Position numbers and translations under genes: made by a program
From: Thermanaeromonas sp.
GTDB lineage: Bacteria > Bacillota > DSM-521 > Neomoorellales > Neomoorellaceae
Length of the DNA stretch: 61,479 nt
Direction of reading: 5' to 3'
Assembly: GCF_021890735.1 (NCBI RefSeq)
Contig: NZ_JAKKUR010000008.1
Location: 1 to 61,479, forward strand
Shown here: in pieces, positions 6,144 through 14,139 of the stretch
Numbering within the stretch: the stretch's first letter is position 1
Layout: each line of letters opens with the position of its first letter
The notes under the pieces: generated by a model
Databases searched by the model: none
What the model was told of the DNA's origin: nothing
Seen by the model: only the letters and a program-made list of their open reading frames with translations

Positions 6144-9100
6144 ATGGAATTCTATCGCGCCCATGTTCTTATATGTGCTGGTACGGGATGCACGGCTTCC
6201 GAGAGCCAGGCGACCAGAGAAGCCCTGGTAAAGGAGTTAATGGCCCGGGGTTTGGATAAGGAGATAAAGGTAGTGGAGACGGGCTGCTTCGGTTTTTGCC
6301 GTTTTGGCCCCAATATGATGGTCTATCCCGAAGGGGTATTCTACTGTACCGTACGGCCCGAGGATGTGCCGGAACTTGTGGAAGAGCATTTTATAAAGGG
6401 CCGGATAGTGGAGCGCTTGCTTTACAAGCAGCCGGAAACCGAGGCTGCGGTCTCTTCCTTTGAAGAGATACCCTTCTTCAAACACCAGCTCCGTATTGCT
6501 TTACGCAACTGCGGGGTGATTAACCCGGAATCCATCGAAGAATACATCGCCCGCGATGGATATTTGGCTCTGGCTAAAGTATTGACCGAGATGAAACCGG
6601 AAGAGGTTATAGACATAATTAAAAAATCCGGCCTTAGGGGGCGAGGCGGCGGAGGGTTCCCAACGGGGCTAAAATGGGAATTCGCCTACCGTTCTCCGGG
6701 ACCTGTAAAGTACGTCGTATGTAACGCAGACGAAGGAGATCCGGGGGCTTTCATGGACCGGAGCATCTTGGAAGGCGATCCCCATGCTGTACTGGAAGGG
6801 ATGGCCATTGCCGGATATGCCATTGGCGCAAACCAAGGATATATTTACGTGCGGGCAGAATATCCCATCGCGGTGCACCGCCTTAAAATCGCCATCAGCC
6901 AAGCGCGAGAAAAGGGTCTCTTAGGCAAAAACCTGTTTAATTCGGGCTTTGATTTTGATATAGACATCAGGCTTGGAGCAGGCGCCTTCGTATGTGGAGA
7001 AGAGACAGCGCTTTTGGCCTCCATTGAGGGGCGCAGGGGTGAACCGCGACCGAGGCCTCCTTTCCCCGCCGTGTCGGGCTTGTGGGGCAAGCCCACAGTT
7101 ATCAATAATGTAGAGACCCTGGCTAATGTACCTACTATCATTCGCAACGGCTGGGAATGGTTTGCCTCTATCGGTACGGAAAAGAGCAAGGGCACCAAGG
7201 TTTTCGCCCTGGCTGGCAAGATAAACAATAACGGGCTGGTTGAGGTGCCCATGGGCACCACCTTGGGCGAGGTAATCTACGATATCGGTGGCGGTATACC
7301 CGGCGGTAAAAAGTTTAAGGCCGCCCAGACGGGAGGCCCTTCAGGCGGGTGCATCCCCGCTGAGCACCTTAATGTGCCCATCGATTACGAATCCCTTACT
7401 GCCTTGGGAACTATCATGGGTTCCGGCGGCCTCATCATAATGGATGAGGATACTTGCATGGTGGACTTGGCCAAATTCTTCCTGGAGTTTGTTAAGGATG
7501 AATCCTGCGGTAAGTGCACCCCTTGCCGTATCGGCACTACCCGGATGTTGGAGATACTGGACCGTATAACCAAGGGGCAGGGCCGGGAAGGAGATATTGA
7601 ACTTCTTATTGAACTGGGGCAGCAGATTAAGGATACCGCCCTCTGCGGCCTGGGCCAGACGGCTCCGAATCCAGTGCTCAGCACCATAAGGTATTTCCGG
7701 GACGAGTATGAAGCCCATATCAGGGATAAACGCTGCCCGGCCTCTGTGTGCGCGGCACTTTTCCATTCACCTTGCCAGAATACCTGCCCGGCCAATGTAG
7801 ATGTGCCCATTTATATCGACCTTATCCGCCAGGGCCGTTTTGCTGAAGCCTACGAGGTGATCCGGCGGGAGAACCCCTTCCCTGTAGTGTGTGGCCGTGT
7901 CTGCCATCATCCCTGTGAAGGCAAATGCAACCGGGCCAAGATGGATCAAGCCGTGGCTATAAGGGAGCTTAAGAGGTTTGCCGCGGACTACGCCTTGTCT
8001 TTAAATGGACAGCGGCCAAGACCCGTAGTTTCTCCTGCTAATGGGAAGAAGGTGGCCGTTGTCGGTGCGGGCCCGGCGGGGCTCACGGCAGCTTATTACC
8101 TGGCCTTAAAGGGTTACGCAGTTACTGTTTTTGAGGCTCTACCGGTGGCCGGAGGTATGATGGCCGTAGGTATTCCCGAATACCGGCTGCCCAAGAAGAC
8201 CTTGGCCCAGGAGATTGAGACCATTACGGAGCTGGGTGTAGAAATCCGGACCAATAAGGCTTTGGGCCGCGACTTTACCCTGGAGGACCTGAAGAAAGAG
8301 GGTTACCAGGCCGTCTTCCTTGCCGTCGGTGCCCATAAGGATCTTAAGCTCGGCATCCCGGGAGAGGAGCTTTCGGGAGTTTATTCCGGGGTAACCTTCC
8401 TGCGGGAGCTTAACTTAGGGCGTCCCGTGGATGTAAAGGATAAGGTGGTAGCGGTTATCGGTGGCGGAAATGTGGCTATGGATGCGGCCCGCTCGGCTAA
8501 ACGCCTGGGGGCTAGAGAAGTACACGTTATCTACCGGCGCACTAAAGAAGACATGCCCGCCATACGGGAAGAGATCCGTGAAGCAGAAAGGGAAGGGATT
8601 AAGATTACCTGCCTGGCGGCACCGGTAGCCATTCTGGGTGAAGCCGGGCGCGTGAAGGCTTTAAGGTGTGCCAAGATGCGTCCCGGGGATTTTGATAAGA
8701 GTGGCCGGCGCCGGCCTGTGCCTGTTGAAGGCGGGGAGTTTACTTTAGACGTGGATGTGGTTGTTGCGGCTATTGGCCAGACCGTGGAGAAGGAGGCCTT
8801 GCCCGGGGACCTCGAACTCAGCCCTGCGGGGACCATTGTAGCCGACGAAAAAACTTTGGCTACTAACCTACCCGGCGTCTTTGCGGGGGGAGATTGCGTG
8901 AGCGGCCCAGACACAGTAATCACGGCTATTGCTGCGGGCAAAAAAGCTGCAGCAGCCATCGATAAATACCTGGGCGGTGACGGTATAGTAATGCCGCAGG
9001 TCCAGGTGGAACGTAAGCGTACGGCACCGGTCATCGAGGAGAAAACCGAGCGAGTAAAGGTTCCCACCCTGCCAGTGGAAGAGCGGCTTAAAGGTTTTGC

Positions 9101-9179
9101 CGAGGTTGAACTGGGTTATAGTCCAGAACAGGCCATGGCTGAGGCGGCTCGGTGCTTGCGCTGCGACGTACGGGAATAG
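6144..9179 (+). CDS. hydB: HydB (NuoF-like) fused to a GltD/NfnB-like NAD(P)H oxidoreductase
   Basis: A 1011-residue fusion. Residues 1-95 are a thioredoxin-like [2Fe-2S] domain (CAGTGC, CFGFC). Residues about 110-540 are a NuoF module with [13 protein letters not shown] and [10 protein letters not shown] for FMN/NADH and the [4Fe-4S] ligands CGKCTPCR. HydB normally ends in a two-cluster ferredoxin domain. Here, after KRCPASVC, a complete GltD-like module of about 465 residues follows: cysteines in CQNTCPANV and [13 protein letters not shown], an FAD loop [12 protein letters not shown], an NAD(P) loop [12 protein letters not shown], and [11 protein letters not shown]. The enzyme may therefore connect H2 with two pyridine-nucleotide sites. 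ATG 6144 is chosen because GGGAGGGGG lies 6 nt upstream. The frame is uninterrupted across the junction. Confidence 0.87.
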   Translation: MEFYRAHVLICAGTGCTASESQATREALVKELMARGLDKEIKVVETGCFGFCRFGPNMMVYPEGVFYCTVRPEDVPELVEEHFIKGRIVERLLYKQPETEAAVSSFEEIPFFKHQLRIALRNCGVINPESIEEYIARDGYLALAKVLTEMKPEEVIDIIKKSGLRGRGGGGFPTGLKWEFAYRSPGPVKYVVCNADEGDPGAFMDRSILEGDPHAVLEGMAIAGYAIGANQGYIYVRAEYPIAVHRLKIAISQAREKGLLGKNLFNSGFDFDIDIRLGAGAFVCGEETALLASIEGRRGEPRPRPPFPAVSGLWGKPTVINNVETLANVPTIIRNGWEWFASIGTEKSKGTKVFALAGKINNNGLVEVPMGTTLGEVIYDIGGGIPGGKKFKAAQTGGPSGGCIPAEHLNVPIDYESLTALGTIMGSGGLIIMDEDTCMVDLAKFFLEFVKDESCGKCTPCRIGTTRMLEILDRITKGQGREGDIELLIELGQQIKDTALCGLGQTAPNPVLSTIRYFRDEYEAHIRDKRCPASVCAALFHSPCQNTCPANVDVPIYIDLIRQGRFAEAYEVIRRENPFPVVCGRVCHHPCEGKCNRAKMDQAVAIRELKRFAADYALSLNGQRPRPVVSPANGKKVAVVGAGPAGLTAAYYLALKGYAVTVFEALPVAGGMMAVGIPEYRLPKKTLAQEIETITELGVEIRTNKALGRDFTLEDLKKEGYQAVFLAVGAHKDLKLGIPGEELSGVYSGVTFLRELNLGRPVDVKDKVVAVIGGGNVAMDAARSAKRLGAREVHVIYRRTKEDMPAIREEIREAEREGIKITCLAAPVAILGEAGRVKALRCAKMRPGDFDKSGRRRPVPVEGGEFTLDVDVVVAAIGQTVEKEALPGDLELSPAGTIVADEKTLATNLPGVFAGGDCVSGPDTVITAIAAGKKAAAAIDKYLGGDGIVMPQVQVERKRTAPVIEEKTERVKVPTLPVEERLKGFAEVELGYSPEQAMAEAARCLRCDVRE

Positions 9180-9211
9180 CTTGTAAGCCAAAGGACGGGA
9201 GGCGAATAAGG

Positions 9212-10933
9212 ATGAGCATGGTTTCAGTGACTATTGATAATGTAAAGGTAGAGGTCGAAGCCGGCACTACTATTTTAAAAGCCGCAGAGAAGGCCGGTAT
9301 CCACATCCCTACCTTATGCTATCTGGAAGGTATTAACGAGATAGGTGCCTGCCGTGTATGTGTGGTAGAAGTAGAAGGGGCACGTAATTTGGCGGCTGCT
9401 TGTGTAACGCCAGTTTCCGACGGCATGGTAGTCCGCACCAATACCCCGCGGGTGCGGGCTGCCCGCCGCCTAAACGTGGAGCTTTTGCTTTCCAATCATA
9501 AGATGGAGTGCCCGACTTGCATCCGCAACCTGAATTGTGAGCTGCAAACGCTGGCGCAAACTTTAGGGATACGGGAGGTCCGCTTTGAGGGCAAAAGAAC
9601 AACGTACCAGGCTGATACGTCTACTCCAGCCCTTGTGCGCGATCCCGAAAAATGTATCCTCTGCCGCCGCTGTGTCGCAGTATGCGAAAAGGTGCAGACT
9701 GTTAAGGCCATCGCACCCCAAGAGAGGGGTTTCGAAACAGTCATCGCCCCGGCTTTTCACGAAAAACTTATTAACGTGGCCTGCGTAGAGTGCGGCCAGT
9801 GCATCCTGGTATGTCCGGTGGGAGCTTTGTATGAAAAGGATTATACCGAAGAAGTTTGGGAAGCACTGGCCGACCCGGAGAAATTCGTGGTAGTTCAGAC
9901 GGCTCCTGCTACCAGGGTGTCCATCGGGCAAGAGTTCGGCTATCCGCCCGGTGCCATCACCACGGGTAAAATGGTGGCGGCCTTAAGGCGTTTAGGGTTC
10001 GATCGTGTTTTCGATACCGACTTTTCAGCGGACCTTACCATTATGGAAGAAGGTAGCGAATTTATAGAGCGGTTTAAAAAAGGAGAGAGACTGCCCCTTC
10101 TCACCTCTTGTAGTCCGGGCTGGATCAAGTTTATCGAGCACTTTTACCCCGAGCTTTTGCCGCATTTATCCACCTGTAAATCCCCACAGCAAATGTTCGG
10201 CGCGGTAGCGAAAACCTATTATGCCCAAAAGGTAGGTATAGATCCGTCCCGGATGGTAGTGGTGTCTATAATGCCCTGCACGGCCAAAAAATTCGAAGCG
10301 CAGCGGCCTGAAATGAAGGACAGCGGATACCAAGATGTGGATTACGTTCTTACCACCCGGGAGCTTGCCCGGATGATCAAAGAGGCGGGTATCGATTTTC
10401 AGAGCCTGCCGGAAGAAGACTATGATGACCCATTGGGCGAGTCCACCGGTGCGGCTGTGCTTTTTGGAACCACCGGTGGTGTGATGGAAGCTGCCCTGCG
10501 TACGGCTTACGAGCTGATGACGGGGAAAGAGCTGCCGAGGTTGGAGTTCCATGAGGTGCGGGGTCTAAAGGGTATTAAGGAAGCCACCATTGATATTGAA
10601 GGTACCCCGGTACGGGTGGCGGTAGCCCATGGCCTGGGCCACGCCCGGGAACTCTTAGAACGGGTCAAAGCAGGGGAAAAATACCACTTTATCGAGATCA
10701 TGTGCTGCCCCGGTGGGTGTATTGGCGGCGGAGGGCAGCCTATTCCTACGAACGAGGAAATTAGGGCTCAGCGCATGGCAGGTATTTACAGCGCTGATGA
10801 GCGTATGGTAATACGTAAATCCCACGAGAATCCTTCTATTAAAGCCCTGTACCGGGAGTTTTTGGGTCATCCTTTAAGCGAGAGATCCCACCAACTGTTG
10901 CATACCCATTATACGCCGCGGGGTAAGTATTAA
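9212..10933 (+). CDS. hydA: HydA, catalytic [FeFe]-hydrogenase subunit
   Basis: A 573-residue catalytic subunit. In order it has a [2Fe-2S] domain (CYLEGINEIGACRVC), a His-ligated [4Fe-4S] motif (HKMECPTCIRNLNC), two [4Fe-4S] motifs (CILCRRCVAVC and CVECGQCILVC) and the H-cluster domain with L1 TSCSPGW, L2 MPCTAKKFE and L3 MCCPGGCIGG. TSCSPGW, with Ser in place of the second Cys of TSCCPGW-type enzymes, is usual in NAD-linked bifurcating hydrogenases. The start is ATG 9212, with GGGAGG about 9 nt upstream. Last gene of the operon, closed by a terminator at 10956. Confidence 0.93.
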   Translation: MSMVSVTIDNVKVEVEAGTTILKAAEKAGIHIPTLCYLEGINEIGACRVCVVEVEGARNLAAACVTPVSDGMVVRTNTPRVRAARRLNVELLLSNHKMECPTCIRNLNCELQTLAQTLGIREVRFEGKRTTYQADTSTPALVRDPEKCILCRRCVAVCEKVQTVKAIAPQERGFETVIAPAFHEKLINVACVECGQCILVCPVGALYEKDYTEEVWEALADPEKFVVVQTAPATRVSIGQEFGYPPGAITTGKMVAALRRLGFDRVFDTDFSADLTIMEEGSEFIERFKKGERLPLLTSCSPGWIKFIEHFYPELLPHLSTCKSPQQMFGAVAKTYYAQKVGIDPSRMVVVSIMPCTAKKFEAQRPEMKDSGYQDVDYVLTTRELARMIKEAGIDFQSLPEEDYDDPLGESTGAAVLFGTTGGVMEAALRTAYELMTGKELPRLEFHEVRGLKGIKEATIDIEGTPVRVAVAHGLGHARELLERVKAGEKYHFIEIMCCPGGCIGGGGQPIPTNEEIRAQRMAGIYSADERMVIRKSHENPSIKALYREFLGHPLSERSHQLLHTHYTPRGKY

Positions 10934-10955
10934 ACCCTTTGGGTTGGACAGTTTC

Positions 10956-10993
10956 AAGGGGAAGCGCTTTTTTAACGAAGCTTCCCCTTTTTT
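10956..10993 (+). terminator. Intrinsic terminator after hydA
   Basis: A perfect 10-bp stem, AAGGGGAAGC at 10956-10965 and GCTTCCCCTT at 10980-10989, is followed by a run of T. It ends the hydrogenase operon and separates it from the regulator gene at 11080. Confidence 0.9.
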
Positions 10994-11012
10994 GTTTTTA
11001 TGGTTCAAATTT

Positions 11013-11045
11013 TTGACTTCCCGGGAGCCGAACTTATGTTATAAT
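11013..11045 (+). promoter_or_regulatory. Sigma-A-type promoter of the sensor-activator gene
   Basis: TTGACT (11013-11018) is followed by overlapping -10 candidates TATGTT (11035-11040, 16-nt spacer) and TATAAT (11040-11045, 21-nt spacer). A palindromic CCCGGG lies in the spacer. The regulator therefore appears to have its own housekeeping promoter, independent of the operon upstream. Confidence 0.6.
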
Positions 11046-11079
11046 ACTTGAGGGAACAAAAAGGGGGGATATTTTACTG

Positions 11080-13359
11080 GTGAGTGGCATAGTGAGAACA
11101 ATCACAGGAAAATGCCGCATGTGCTATGCGTGTGTCCGTAACTGCCCGGTAAAGGCTATTAGGGTGGTGGACGGGCAAGCCCAGGTTGTGCCCGAGCGCT
11201 GCATCGCTTGCGGATATTGCGTACGTGTCTGCTCACAGCAGGCTAAGATGATAGAAAGTGAAATAGAGATAGTTAAAGAGTTTTTAGAACACGAAAAGAC
11301 GGTAGCTTGCCTTGCGCCCTCCTTTGTGGCCGAGTTTCACCCTGCCTGGCCCGGGCAGGTGGCCTGCGCTTTGCGTAAATTAGGTTTTTATGAGGTGCAT
11401 GAGGTGGCCTTCGGCGCCTATCTTGTAACCCAAGAATACCTCAGATTCTTAAAGGAGGTCGGCGAAAGCCAGGGGTTCATCAGCACCCCCTGTCCTGCCG
11501 TAGTTAATCTAGTCCAAAAATATTTCCCCCGCCTTATTCCCCGGCTTGTTCCCATTGTTTCTCCTGCCGTGGCCTTGGGGCGCTATCTAAAAAAGAAGCT
11601 GGGCCCCGGAATTAAAGTGGTATTTATAGGGCCCTGTGTGGCCAAGAAGGACGAAGCCAGGGCTGAAGAAGTAGCGGGAGCCATAGATGCCGTTTTGACC
11701 TACCCGGAACTAAAACAGATGCTTCAAGAGAAAGGAATAGAGGTAACCTCTGTAGAAGACGAAGGATTTGATAATCCTAAGCCCGAACTGGGACGCCTGT
11801 ATCCTATTGGCGGGGGACTTTTGCGCAGTGCGGGTATGATGGCGGATATACTAGAAAGCAGGTTGCTGGTCATTGAGGGCCGAGATGACTGCTTGGAATT
11901 CCTTAAAGCGGCTAATGAAGGTAAAATGGTACCACAGCTCGTAGATATGCTGTTCTGCAAAGGCTGTATTGAAGGCCCCATGATGCAAAATGAGTATTCT
12001 TCCTTCCGGCGAAGGCGTATAGTAGCCGAGTTTACCCGGGAGGGTCTGGCTTTAGGTGAACAGGGTAAAACCGGTGGCCGCGAGGATCTGGCTGTTTACC
12101 TCAACGGGGTTAACTTGCGACGTGAATTCCGGGATGAGAGGGTACATCTGCCGCAGCCCAGCGAAGCTGAAATTCGGGCTATCATGGCCGAGCTGGGTAA
12201 AATGGGGCCGGAAGATGAACTAAATTGCGGTGCCTGCGGGTATTCTTCCTGCCGGGAGAAGGCTATAGCTGTATATCAAGGGCTGGCTGAGAATGAGATG
12301 TGCCTGCCTTATTTAATCCTACAGTTACAGAAGAGCAATCTCCGGCTCAAGCAAGAGCTTAACACGGTACGCAAGCAGTTCGGCGATATTGTAGGCAAGA
12401 GCTTAGCCATGCAAGAAGTGTACAGGTTAATCGAGAAGGTGGCTCCGACCGATGCTACAGTCCTTATACGTGGCGAAAGCGGTACCGGAAAGGAGCTAGT
12501 AGCACGGGCCATCCATTACCGGAGCTTGCGTAGCGATGGCCCCTTTATAAGTATTAACTGTGCGGCCCTCCCCGAGACGCTGTTGGAAAGCGAACTTTTC
12601 GGGCACGCTAAGGGGGCCTTTACCGGTGCCGTTACCAGCAAGCGCGGCCTCTTTGAGGAAGCGCACCAGGGCACTTTGTTCCTAGATGAAATAGGAGATA
12701 TAAGCTTGGGGTTGCAGAGTAAACTTTTAAGAGTCTTGCAGGAAGGAGAGTTTATACGGGTAGGAGAGACCAGGCCGCGAAAGGTTGACGTGCGGGTAAT
12801 TGCAGCCACTAACCGGGATCTGGAGAAGGCCATCAAAGAGGGGTCCTTCCGGCCGGAGCTTTTCTATCGGCTGAATGTAGTCACTATTTGGTTACCTCCG
12901 TTGCGGGAGAGGCGGGATGACATTCCCTTGCTGGCCAGGCATTTCCTCCAGAGGGCTTGCCAGCGGCTCGGCAAGGAGATTAAAGGATTTACGGCCGAGG
13001 CTATGGACGCTTTAGTTCGGGCCGACTGGCCGGGGAATGTGAGGGAGCTGGAGAACGTCGTGGAACGGGCCGCCATCCTTTGTGAGGGGGATAAGATAGA
13101 GCTGGGAGACCTCCCCCGGGAAATCCGCAACCGCGCTGCCAATGCTACGGGCTGGGCCTACACCAAGGGTATGACCTTTAGAGAGGCCGTACAGGCCTAC
13201 GAGGTCCAATTGCTTCTTAAGGCTTTAGAAGAGAGTAAATGGGTTCAGGCGCGTGCGGCTGAAATTTTGGGACTAAAGCGGAGCACTTTGAATGAGATGC
13301 TCAAGCGGTACCGGATCTCTCCCAAAATGGTCAAGATGTATTCGGAAAACCGGATGTAA
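11080..13359 (+). CDS. [FeFe]-hydrogenase-like sensor fused to a sigma-54-dependent transcription activator
   Basis: A 759-residue protein. Residues 1-60 hold two [4Fe-4S] motifs ([22 protein letters not shown]). About 65-310 is an H-cluster-like domain with L1 [10 protein letters not shown]2 GPCVAKKDE and a shortened L3 FCKGCIEGP. About 375-415 is a Fes motif ([10 protein letters not shown]). After a short helical linker (about 418-440) comes the AAA+ domain: GESGTGKE (Walker A), GAFTGA (the sigma-54 contact loop) and GTLFLDEI (Walker B). A Fis-type helix-turn-helix ends the protein ([18 protein letters not shown]). The proton-transfer Cys of L1 is Pro, so sensing of H2 or redox state rather than catalysis is inferred. 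Starts at GTG 11080 with GGGGGG upstream. Probable targets are the promoters near 1708 and 13523. Confidence 0.88.
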   Translation: MSGIVRTITGKCRMCYACVRNCPVKAIRVVDGQAQVVPERCIACGYCVRVCSQQAKMIESEIEIVKEFLEHEKTVACLAPSFVAEFHPAWPGQVACALRKLGFYEVHEVAFGAYLVTQEYLRFLKEVGESQGFISTPCPAVVNLVQKYFPRLIPRLVPIVSPAVALGRYLKKKLGPGIKVVFIGPCVAKKDEARAEEVAGAIDAVLTYPELKQMLQEKGIEVTSVEDEGFDNPKPELGRLYPIGGGLLRSAGMMADILESRLLVIEGRDDCLEFLKAANEGKMVPQLVDMLFCKGCIEGPMMQNEYSSFRRRRIVAEFTREGLALGEQGKTGGREDLAVYLNGVNLRREFRDERVHLPQPSEAEIRAIMAELGKMGPEDELNCGACGYSSCREKAIAVYQGLAENEMCLPYLILQLQKSNLRLKQELNTVRKQFGDIVGKSLAMQEVYRLIEKVAPTDATVLIRGESGTGKELVARAIHYRSLRSDGPFISINCAALPETLLESELFGHAKGAFTGAVTSKRGLFEEAHQGTLFLDEIGDISLGLQSKLLRVLQEGEFIRVGETRPRKVDVRVIAATNRDLEKAIKEGSFRPELFYRLNVVTIWLPPLRERRDDIPLLARHFLQRACQRLGKEIKGFTAEAMDALVRADWPGNVRELENVVERAAILCEGDKIELGDLPREIRNRAANATGWAYTKGMTFREAVQAYEVQLLLKALEESKWVQARAAEILGLKRSTLNEMLKRYRISPKMVKMYSENRM

Positions 13360-13361
13360 TA

Positions 13362-13383
13362 CAAAAAACCGAATCCCATTGTC
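13362..13383 (+). promoter_or_regulatory. Candidate activator-binding element, copy 2 (22 nt)
   Basis: Second copy of CAAAAAACCGAAT-N4-TTGTC, as at 1630-1651. It starts just past the stop codon of the sigma-54 activator and about 140 bp upstream of the strong sigma-54 promoter match. ATTCGG at 13340-13345 and CCGAAT at 13369-13374 form an inverted repeat that would suit a dimeric Fis-type helix-turn-helix. Binding is inferred. Confidence 0.5.
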
Positions 13384-13455
13384 ACGTCCTACGTGGGAAC
13401 AACAAACGCCACCTTGGCTTGGTGGGGCGGTTTCAAAATATTGAACACCCCGTTT

Positions 13456-13494
13456 AGTGGGCCGGCTAGTTTAAGTGCAGCCGGCCCACTTTGT
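13456..13494 (+). terminator. Intrinsic terminator after the activator gene
   Basis: AGTGGGCCGGCT (13456-13467) and AGCCGGCCCACT (13479-13490) form a perfect 12-bp stem with an 11-nt loop, followed by TTTGTTT. ACCCC and GGGGT further out can extend the pairing. It should stop transcripts of the activator before the sigma-54 promoter at 13523. Confidence 0.88.
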
Positions 13495-13522
13495 TTGGGG
13501 TATCACAGACTTGGCGTCCGCT

Positions 13523-13540
13523 TTGGCATGATTCTTGCTA
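13523..13540 (+). promoter_or_regulatory. Sigma-54 promoter
   Basis: TTGGCATGATTCTTGCTA matches the sigma-54 consensus YTGGCACGRNNNTTGCW at every fixed position except one (C to T in the -24 box), with GG and GC exactly 10 nt apart. Transcription would begin near 13550. It lies downstream of a terminator and of the 22-nt element, so it appears to serve the short transcript that ends at about 14015. Confidence 0.72.
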
Positions 13541-13578
13541 ATAAAAAGGGTTGTAGAAACGTAAAGTACGAAGATGGC

Positions 13579-13596
13579 TAGAGAAAAGGTTCACAA
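13579..13596 (+). promoter_or_regulatory. Rex-like box downstream of the sigma-54 promoter
   Basis: TAGAGAA-N4-TTCACAA agrees with the Rex consensus at 12 of 14 half-site positions: the right half is perfect and the left half has two mismatches. It lies about 30 nt after the predicted start of transcription, a roadblock position. It is weaker as a palindrome than the site at 1726, but its presence after another 22-nt element and sigma-54 promoter adds weight. Confidence 0.35.
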
Positions 13597-13785
13597 TTCT
13601 GTTCGTCCTGCGTTTTCTACCTTTCGAAGTCAAAATATTGCATTTGGGCGATGGCAATTCTAAATGTAATAAAAAATATGCTAAAATAGAGATACCGAGC
13701 ACCTAGAGGGGAAGGGTTTGCTTTAGGGAGGGTACTTTAGAGGTTTGAGTAAAAGGACATTATATATTTTTGGAAAGGGGGCAGG

Positions 13786-13950
13786 ATGTTTATGGAGGAT
13801 TTGTTGCTCAAACTTACAGAGCTGAATGAGGCCTACGGGCGGCTCGACGAAGAGTATAACTTGTTTCGCTCAAACTGGGAGTGGTTTGTATCAGAAAACA
13901 GTTCGAAAAACCCAGTATATAATATATTGGAAAAGGTAGAGCAAAATTAG
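13786..13950 (+). CDS. Small hypothetical protein, 54 residues
   Basis: ATG at 13786 follows GGAAAGGGGG at suitable spacing and gives 54 residues beginning MFMEDLLLKLTELNEAYGRL and ending NILEKVEQN. The product is acidic and soluble, probably helical, with an aromatic patch (NWEWF, about 30-34). No family was recognised. It is the only ORF with a good ribosome site in the transcript between the sigma-54 promoter (13523) and the terminator (13993), so it may be a small effector controlled by the hydrogenase-like sensor. A non-coding role for the transcript cannot be excluded. Confidence 0.5.
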   Translation: MFMEDLLLKLTELNEAYGRLDEEYNLFRSNWEWFVSENSSKNPVYNILEKVEQN

Positions 13951-13992
13951 ATTAAGCGAAGATAAATCAGGCAAGATATACTAAGAAGTTTC

Positions 13993-14018
13993 AAAGCGCG
14001 GTTTTACGCGCTTTTTCG
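13993..14018 (+). terminator. Intrinsic terminator of the small transcript
   Basis: AAGCGCG, a short loop (GTTTTA) and CGCGCTT followed by TTTCGTTTTT form a compact terminator about 45 nt after the 54-codon ORF. Confidence 0.85.
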
Positions 14019-14139
14019 TTTTTGGGGAGGTATTTGATGAAAGTCTTGAAGGCAAAGTTTAAGCTGGCTAAAGAAATAATTTATGTGTGGTAAAATAAAA
14101 GACTAGATACTTTATTACGTACTAAGGAGAGATACCGTT

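Larger units (their letters stand above)
13360..14139. other. Regulatory region without a long gene
   Basis: This 780-bp stretch holds, in order: the second 22-nt activator-type element (13362), a small hairpin with arms CCACC/GGTGG (about 13410), a 12-bp terminator (13456), a sigma-54 promoter (13523), a Rex-like box (13579), a 54-codon ORF (13786) and a second terminator (13993). The layout describes a separate transcript of roughly 450 nt between the activator gene and the U32 gene. The AT-rich piece 13640-13780 shows weak -10-like runs (for example TAAAAT near 13682) but no clear sigma-A promoter. Confidence 0.6.

Noticed and set aside
6144-9179. HydB-GltD fusion as a frameshift or assembly fusion
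   Set aside because: The frame is continuous, with linker and cysteines on both sides of the junction, and no internal start with a ribosome site was seen at the GltD part.
13393-13581. 62-codon open frame after the activator gene
   Set aside because: It runs through a 12-bp terminator and the sigma-54 promoter, has no ribosome site and reads as translated palindromes.
13574-13663. 29-codon frame starting MAREKVHNSV in the sigma-54 transcript
   Set aside because: No convincing ribosome site, and it overlaps the Rex-like box; kept out as a gene.
14037-14093. 18-codon frame MKVLKAKFKLAKEIIYVW with GGGGAGG upstream
   Set aside because: Good ribosome-site look, but very short, after a terminator and in AT-rich sequence; cannot be told from chance.
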